Positions 58,013 to 64,000 of a DNA stretch of 64,000 nt are shown here, piece by piece. The notes below the pieces were generated by a model. That model searched no databases, had not been told where the DNA came from, and saw only the letters and a program-made list of their open reading frames with translations. Position numbers and translations under genes: made by a program. This DNA is from Undaria pinnatifida (Eukaryota > Sar > Phaeophyceae > Laminariales > Alariaceae): positions 23,313,108-23,377,107 of the forward strand of contig JABAKD010000023.1 of assembly GCA_012845835.1 (NCBI GenBank), written 5' to 3'. Position 1 is the first letter of the stretch; every line of letters begins with the position of its first letter.

Positions 58013-58887
58013 TAGGGGTGCCACCCGTTCGTGTCGAACCCGGGTACCCGGCGGGTTCACCCGCACGGGTCCTACCCGTTACAGGGTCCGAGTCCGATTC
58101 AAAACCCGCTGGGTTTTTCGGGCCGGGTACCCGGGTACCCGAGTATTCGAGTACCCGTCCCGAACTAATACCCTGGTACCCAGTTACCCGGGTACCCGTT
58201 AGGCAACGTGTCTCCGTGGTCGGCATGCCTGACAATAACCTGCAGAAGCCCTTCAAACACGCAACAAACGATCCAGCGCAATACTCGTACAATACCTACC
58301 AGCAACTATGCATGAAGCTATGACGGCCATCCATGTTCATGAATATATCGGGCCGAGTACCTGGGTACCTGGGTACTCGTTTAGCAACGTGTCCCTGTGG
58401 TTAACACGCCTGACAATACCTCCAGACACCATTCAAACACGAAATAAACGATCCAGGCAAGTAAGCACAACGTTTGAACTCAAGCACTTTACATACATAC
58501 ACACGTATTCTTCCGGGATCGTGGGCTACAACATGACCGAGCTTGTTTAGGGCGGACGCGACGAAGGAGAGCTTCCAATAGCAATGGTCACTCAATCTAA
58601 ACCGGAAGGAGGATCCTGCTTTAGAATGCAAACACTGGTACCGTGTTTGCTTTTTGTTAGTTTTCTCCGCCAAATGCAATCGAAGTATGCCCTAGCATCC
58701 ACTTGTCAGGCCCGCTTGACGACCGTAAACGGGACTGTATGTTGTCCGGGTACCCGGGTACCCGGTGGACCCGGTTCCGGTCCCCTGAAAAGCCGGGATA
58801 CCCGGTGCCGAGTGGCGAGTCCGAGTCCGACCTCCAGAATTTAGCGGGTACCCGTTCGTGGCGGGTACCCGGCGGGTGGCACCCCTA
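58013..58887. mobile_element. hAT-like non-autonomous DNA transposon, 875 bp
   Basis: Both ends carry an identical 15-bp terminal inverted repeat, TAGGGGTGCCACCCG. They are flanked by gtatacac (58005-58012) and gtctatac (58888-58895), an imperfect 8-bp target-site duplication (6 of 8). A short TAGGGG-type end and an 8-bp duplication are features of the hAT superfamily. Sub-terminal parts are packed with GGTACC and GGGTACCC palindromes. Inside, a ~80-bp phrase (agcaacgtgtc, cgcctgacaata, ttcaaacacg, aaacgatccag) occurs twice, near 58203 and 58383. There is no transposase frame, so it would need one from elsewhere. Confidence 0.8.
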
Positions 58888-58895
58888 GTCTATAC

Positions 58896-60728
58896 GCAAG
58901 AAAACACACAACCAGCTGTGTCTCGTTGGCCAGGCCAGGTTTCGGAATGATGCTTGATTTCAGATTTTCTTTGGGTTTTCACGTCCGTACATGGAGTACT
59001 CCTAGCAGCTGTGCTGCTCTGTGACTTGGAATGAACTCCCCCAGTCCTCTGCTGCTGGCAACCGCGAAGGCCCGAGACCACGGAAAATAAACTGCTACTT
59101 GCTAGTTTTGTTGTCTGGTGGTGGTGGTGGTGCTGCTGCTGCTGTGGCGCAGTCACACGTAAGTACATGGCCTGTATCGAAAGGCGGACGTTTGGGCCAT
59201 CGGCTGTGGCGTCAATAATCTGAGCGGCTGAGCTGCGCGCGTTTTTACCTCTCGCGTGCGCACCGTCTGCGTGGGCCACCTCTCGGCAAGTCAGCTGTCC
59301 AAACCCCAAAACCAAGAAGTCGATATGTGTGGTTGCTATTGTTACGCCGCATGGGGGCCGTTTCACCCAACCTACAAAACCAAAAAATCGATACGACCAC
59401 TATTTTGACATTTTGCAATTTTGTTTTTCTGTGATTGTTCTTTTAATAATACTGTCGAGTAATCGATGCTGCTCTTTCCGTCCGAATCACAAAACCCAAG
59501 ACACTCGATCCGTACCAGTTGTTGCTTTTACAAGGGTTCCTCATGGGGGGCGGCGATCTATCTTTGATTTTTGCATTTTTGTTTTTCTATTTCCTCTACG
59601 AGGTAGTGTTGCTGTGAGGGCCCAGATTAACGAAGAGCACGGAAAATCGTAATTCGATTTTGTCTTGAATTTCATGAAACATACACGAAGCATTCGACTC
59701 TGCTTCTTATCGAGGAACGGCGTATTAATAGTGTGTTTTAGAATTCGAAAAACGCAAAAGGGTCAACAAACACCCGTGGGCATCGACCGAGGCGAGCGAC
59801 TACTCGCGTCCTCCCCGGAGCGCCGCGTCTAGCGGCGGGTTGTTTTTGCCGGCATCGGCTAGGTGGCTGAGGCTCTAGGCGTCTCGTGGATGGGCTGGCG
59901 CCGCCCCGCCGCCTCACGCGAGCAGCAGCCACGGGGATATAGCGGTCGAACTTCTAAGCGGAGTCATCATGTGGTGGTTAGTTGTGTAACTTTCGAGGTG
60001 CAGGGTGACGAAAAACTGGGATTGCGGCGGTCTCGATTGTTTTCGAGGCGTCGCAGGCGGTCTAGGGTGTGCTAAGGGCTGCTCCGGTGGTCCTACCTCT
60101 CGCAATGGTGACTTCTCCCCTCTCAATAAGCCGACGACATGGCACCGTTTGGCGTGGTCGGCTTCGGTTACATGGAATATGCCATGCCTAGGTGCACAGA
60201 CTCCCCGAATTGAATTTCGATTTTCGACTAAAGTCGACTAAATATTCTTTTTTTTCTTCTTTGTTCAATTTGATTTCTCGTAATAATTCTGAAAATGCCT
60301 GCTCGGTGATTCATTTCTCGACCAATCAGATGCAAAATACAAATTAAATTGAATTATAAAAAAACGTTCGGATCTGGATGTGGCAAGCTCCACGTTAATC
60401 TGGGCCGTGAAGGGATTGCTGCTGCTTGCACCGCTGTGGTAGTATCTTTTGGGCTTTTTACCGTACATAGAATAGTTGGATACATTTTGTCAGGAAGTTC
60501 ATTTGTCACTCTTGACGTTTCTTGTGAGCTCTTGAGATCTTGAGTTACAAACGGGAAGGTCCACGGTATGTCACTTCCCCGTGTGATAACGAACGGACTA
60601 TTGCATTGTGGACAAACGCACTCCGAGCCTACGAGGGGAAGTCCTCGGAGCTGATACCACCGGGCCCGCGGTCGCGCGAGTCGGTACAATTCAATTGAAT
60701 TGGGTAAGCTCTGCTTACTTCCCAAAAC
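58896..60728. other. No gene seen; diverged duplications
   Basis: 59060-59150 resembles 57911-58000 (aaggccc, gac..cgga, gtctggtgrtggtg), so the hAT-like element sits beside one copy of an older repeat. 59325-59430 and 59505-59590 are a diverged pair (catggggg, ttttgcaattttgtttttct). A tRNA-end-like 'gagctgatacca' at 60648 is in the wrong orientation to prime the downstream gypsy element. Confidence 0.45.
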
Positions 60729-61122
60729 GTGATCAATTTTCTTTTGAAGGCCGGAATAATTGATTTGCGTGCTGGTGTGGGACACCAGCCGAAAGCAATG
60801 GAAGATTATACAGCAACAAGAGGAGCGCGAGCGCAGGGCGCTGGCGGAGTCCATTCTGCAAGTTGGGGCAACCCGAGAGTTGGAGGCCAAGCCGGCGGCC
60901 GGCTGAAGCCGGAAGTCAAGGTGACGCTCGGGGGAGATAGACCGCCTAGGTTGGATGGTGATGTTGTTACCTTCGAAGATATGCGCGAATTTCTTATTGC
61001 GTACTCGAAGTACAAGCAGCAGATGCATATCACAAACCTAGATGGAGGAGACCGGGTGATCGCGAGGAGGCGAGAGCTGGTACATTCGGCGACCCAAATG
61101 ATGGTGGCTGATGAGTTTTACG
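60729..61122 (+). pseudogene. Gypsy gag, 5' part
   Basis: An open frame with KPEVKVTLGGDRPPRLDGDV, VTFEDMREFLIAYSKYKQQM and VIARRRELVHSATQMMVADE, a capsid N-terminal layout common in gypsy gag. It runs straight into a T17 tract at 61123-61139, where the SINE candidate begins. Codons beyond that to 61235 are not gag. Its continuation resumes at 61424 in another frame. Confidence 0.7.
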
Positions 61123-61437
61123 TTTTTTTTTTTTTTTTTCTCACACTTCTACTTTCCAGCTTCTGGACAAGCCGTGGTCACAAGTGTCGTCCCTTCCCCC
61201 CCCCGGTTCTTGCCTTCAATTTTTATCGCGCATAGAGTTCAGCAATCCCACTGCTCGTCGATTTTTCATCGAGTGTTGCTAACTCACGCTCTCGCGCTTT
61301 CCGCAAGTCAATTTGTGCACAAGAAAAAGTCCCAACGAATTTATACGAGTATGCACTCGGCGGGGCTCGAACTCACGAAACTGACCTAAACCAAGCTCGA
61401 GGATAACCTGATACGCCACCGGGGCGACCGATCGTAA
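61123..61437 (-). mobile_element. tRNA-derived SINE candidate inserted in gypsy gag
   Basis: Read on the minus strand: head ggtcgccccggtggcgtat with an A-box-like TGGCGTATCAGG, a strong B box gagttcgagcccc (plus 61362-61374) about 44 bases later, a ~230-base body, and an A17 tail (plus-strand T run 61123-61139). The insertion sits exactly between two gag segments. A clear target-site duplication was not found, and the D stem pairs poorly, so it is not a functional tRNA. The shorter candidate at 33722 shares its head. Confidence 0.5.
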
Positions 61438-62482
61438 GCCCTGGGTCGACCTCTCCGAGGAGGAGCTAATGCAAGGGCTCAAAAGGTTTGCTGGCGTTGA
61501 TATGCAGCAGACAAGTGACGAGGGTTTTTGCCGCCAGATATTCGGTGTGGTAAAGATGAATGCCAGCGTCCCGGTAGATAGCAGGGTGTTCATGCAAAAC
61601 GTGCCCTGCGGAAATACCTTGCTGACAGCTGGCTCACGGAGGTGGTGAAGTCCGACGGTCGGCAGTACACGCAGAAGTTTGGCAACGTGCTGGTGGAGGC
61701 GATAGCGGCGGGAATCGAACCACTCGAGTTCCGCCGCAAGGTGGAAAGGAAGATACGTTTTGATCTCGTAGCGCGTGATCCTGACGCACTGTTCAGCATA
61801 ATTGCCAAGCAGCAACGGGACCATGCTGTAATTGAGGCCAACAATGCTGTACGCCGGCAAACAGCAAAGCGGCGTGACGCTAGGTTGGTGGCTGCTGCGG
61901 GGGCCAAGCTGCAGGGAAGTATTTCTGACGGGCACGACTCACGCGAGAGTGCCAAGGCTGCTGGTGTGAAAGCAGAGCGGAACCGTCGGTACGACAACAA
62001 TGATGTGGGGCGAACAAGGTCACAAGCAGCGGGAATGCCCCCAAAGGCAGCAGCGTAAGGCGGGGAAAGGCGTTCATGTCCAGCGCCACGACCAGACCCC
62101 AATACAGCAGCATCAGTCCACAAGCGGTCCCGCTCAGCATACCCGGAGCAAGACGACCGGGATGGCCCCTGCGTCTGCCACTCCTCGAGCTAGTGCGTAC
62201 AAGACCGCCTCAAAAGGGGTGGTTACGGAGACCGAACCTGCTGCGCCTGAACCATCTACGCAGAACGACGACATCTACGTTTACATTCGCGTGCCGCGGG
62301 AAAGGATGGCGCCAGTGGATAATGGGCTCACCGAAACGGTACAGCACCAGGTGGCCCAGAGCGCTGGGCCGCAGAATGCAGCGCCAGTTCTTTACTCCGT
62401 TCCGGCGCAGCTGCCGGACCTGCGTCGCAGCAGTCGTGTGGTGATTCCAGCACCATTTCATACGCGCGTGTCTCAGTCTTAG
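61424..62482 (+). pseudogene. Gypsy gag, 3' part, frameshifted
   Basis: First frame: KPWVDLSEEELMQGLKRFAG to GVVKMNASVPVDSRVFMQ. A shift near 61596 leads to LRKYLADSWLTEVVKSDGRQ and KFGNVLVEAIAAGIEPLEFR through 62058. Another shift near 61997 gives MMWGEQGHKQRECPQRQQRK, a zinc knuckle whose second Cys is replaced by Trp and whose first is lost. It continues through a Pro/Thr/Gln-rich linker to a TAG at 62480-62482. The role would be capsid and nucleocapsid. Confidence 0.72.
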
Positions 62483-63990
62483 AGCGGGGTGAAAGTGGTG
62501 ATACGAGCGTGGATACGGTGGAGACCAAACCGCAGTTGGAGGCCCTGACGCAGCATATCGCAGGGTGTCTCGCGGTTTCCGGTGCTTCCGCGTCTGCTGA
62601 GGTTAAGGCGCTGACGGTTCAGGCATTACAGCTACATCGAAGGAGCTGGTAGGCCCTGCATGGACAGCCGGGGATGACCCAAACCGCGTTAACGTGGGCC
62701 TTCGTTGGGCATGCGCGTGTGGTGACGTCGTTGGGCCAGGAGTGTGATATTGAGACGCAATCGTTTCAGCTCGTCTTAACGATCGAAACTCCATGGGGAT
62801 CAGTCCGGTTTACTATGCCGTTTATCGTGCTCCCTGGGAGAAGCGATGTGGTTATCATCGGACAGAAAACGCTGAGAGAGAAACTCGGGATCGACGTCAT
62901 GACGCAGCTCAAGGCATCTGTACTGAAGGCACACGGGTGTCAAGATGACGCTGGGATAGAGTTTACAGCGCTTGCTGTGGGCGAGCCCAACGCTGGTGCT
63001 GTGGTGCGGGCGGCAATAGCTGTTACGGTGTTCGGGCCGGGCGGCGACGCGTCAGGCGACGTGGAAGATGGGGTCACACTGACGCTGCTGTCTCAACGAC
63101 CCATGATGCTCCAGGATTCCGAGGTGGAGATGCAGGATCGTATGGGCGCGTTGGAGACGGCGGTCGATGACCATGGCTTACCGCCGGAATGTGCCAAGGT
63201 GTTGCGCGATATCGTTTTTCGCACCCACCTCGATGTGTTCCGTCGGGCATTGTTGGGCGACCCACCTGCGCGCGTGGAGCCCATGACGGTGCGGCTTCAG
63301 CCAGGTGCAAGGGTGGTGCGGCCGAAGCCACGTGCATCCCCGCCAGCCATGGCGGCTTGGCTTCACGAACACATGGCCAACTTGGAAACAGCCGGAATGA
63401 TATTTAGGAACCCGCAGGCGATCTACGCAAGCATTGGGATGGCAATTCCGAAGGGATCCAACTCTTACCGCATCGTGACGGGTTATAGGGCCGTGAACGA
63501 CACGGTCGAACCGGCGACTATGCCTATGCCAAACCTGGAAGATAAAGCGTCTCTGTTCGCAGGCGCAACCGCATGGTGCACGCTAGATATGCTGCAAGGC
63601 TCTACTGGCAGGTGCCGTTGAGTGAGGATGTTCACCGTGGTGACTCCGGAGGGGTTGTTCACGCCGCGTCGTGTTCCGCCGGGGGTGCTGAATGCTACCA
63701 GATATTTCCAGCGACAATGGGTGATGGTTTGGAGCGGTAAACCGACAAGATATGTTTGGTGTGGGTGGACGACATCGCGATCTAGAGGGAGACGCCTAAG
63801 ATTCTTTTGGAGCGGCTGTTGGCGATTTTGGATCGCCTGCTAGAACGTGAGATTTTTGCTGCAGCCCACAAGGCTGTTTTCTTCCGAAAGGAAATCAAGT
63901 GGTGTGGAAAATCCTTTCCGGATGAACGGTGAGCCATGACCCCGAATGCACCCAGGGACTGAGTGAGTTGCGTCGGCCGGAAACCGCCTG
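62483..63990 (+). pseudogene. Gypsy protease and reverse transcriptase, broken
   Basis: The protease active-site region is out of frame (TAGDDPNRVNV reads near 62657, where a D-S/T-G motif is expected). The long frame 62674-63621 keeps its C-terminal half: TPWGSVRFTMPFIVLPGRSD, VVIIGQKTLREKLGIDVM. A linker is followed by the reverse transcriptase start: YRIVTGYRAVNDTVEPATMP, MPNLEDKASLFAGATAWCTL. The expected YWQVPLSEDV lies in a neighbouring frame between two shifts. MFTVVTPEGLFTPRRVPPGV and NATRYFQ follow. Another shift brings the catalytic box VWVDDIAI (Trp-Val-Asp-Asp 63762-63773), a stop, then ILLERLLAILDRLLEREIFA, AAHKAVFFRKEIKWCGKSF and, near the edge, HDPE...LSELRRPETACELI. Confidence 0.85.
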
Positions 63991-64000
63991 CGAGCTCATA

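Larger units (their letters stand above)
60729..64000 (+). mobile_element. Ty3/gypsy retrotransposon relic, cut by the window edge
   Basis: Gag, retropepsin and reverse transcriptase follow in gypsy order on the plus strand, and the reverse transcriptase continues off the right edge. The gag is interrupted by a minus-strand SINE candidate (61123-61437), and at least five frameshifts or stops are visible. No 5' LTR or primer-binding site could be established upstream. Confidence 0.85.

Noticed and set aside
60648-60659. Primer-binding site of the gypsy element (gagctgatacca)
   Set aside because: It reads as a tRNA 3' end on the plus strand, the wrong orientation for a plus-strand element, and no LTR adjoins it.
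60354-61028. 224-codon minus-strand frame
   Set aside because: Antisense to the recognisable gypsy gag start, so a shadow frame.

Overview
This is a stretch of eukaryotic repeat-rich, heterochromatin-like DNA. I find no intact host gene. Every coding signal I can name belongs to a decayed transposable element: two relics of a DIRS-like (tyrosine-recombinase) retroelement, one Ty1/copia relic, one Ty3/gypsy relic that runs off the right edge, and a possible fourth gag remnant. Reading frames are broken everywhere, there is no operon logic, and dispersed, tandem and inverted repeats cover most of the window. The mix of DIRS-like recombinase with a CCCH-finger gag, copia gag with a KWCSLH-type second finger, and gypsy RT with a WVDD box followed by KWCGK fits elements I associate with stramenopiles and other algae or protists. 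This is family-level recall, not a search, so the host identification is tentative.

Layout, left to right. 27-603: composite dispersed repeat with a GGGTC-rich 41-bp array. 660-4110: DIRS-like relic 1 (gag-like ORF, recombinase, and a 3' repeat 'R' present twice). 4840-16530: satellite B, with two monomer types (about 637 and 838 bp) that alternate as a 1475-bp higher-order unit; eroded copies reach about 17.1 kb. 17395-20150: DIRS-like relic 2, same orientation. 20700-31285: satellite C, about 23 monomers of 473, 471 or 416 bp. 31.3-39 kb: a mosaic with a (CAA)n-tailed module, a gag-like relic with a zinc knuckle, a tRNA-derived SINE candidate, a solo R fragment, a possible host exon on the minus strand near 37.5-37.8 kb and a 120-bp tandem duplication. 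39125-41215: a 2-kb imperfect palindrome. 41790-41997: a short fold-back element. 42232-42710: an almost pure (GGGTC)n tract. 44.7-49.4 kb: small duplications and two more GGGTC arrays. 52150-55065: copia relic. 56.0-57.8 kb: a 165-bp direct repeat and two GTGCTC/GAGCAC arrays. 58013-58887: a hAT-like non-autonomous element with 15-bp terminal inverted repeats. 60729-64000: gypsy relic, its gag interrupted by a minus-strand SINE candidate.

How the parts relate. The two DIRS-like relics bracket satellite B. Each has lost its reverse transcriptase/RNase H core, apparently at a different junction. One satellite B monomer type differs from the other partly by a 65-bp insertion that matches the (CAA)n-tailed module at 31979, so a retroposed fragment was captured and then amplified with the satellite. 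Nothing here points to a working cellular pathway. The interest lies in genome architecture: paired hierarchical satellites, strong quadruplex and fold-back potential, and an enriched palindromic 9-mer between 36 and 46.7 kb.
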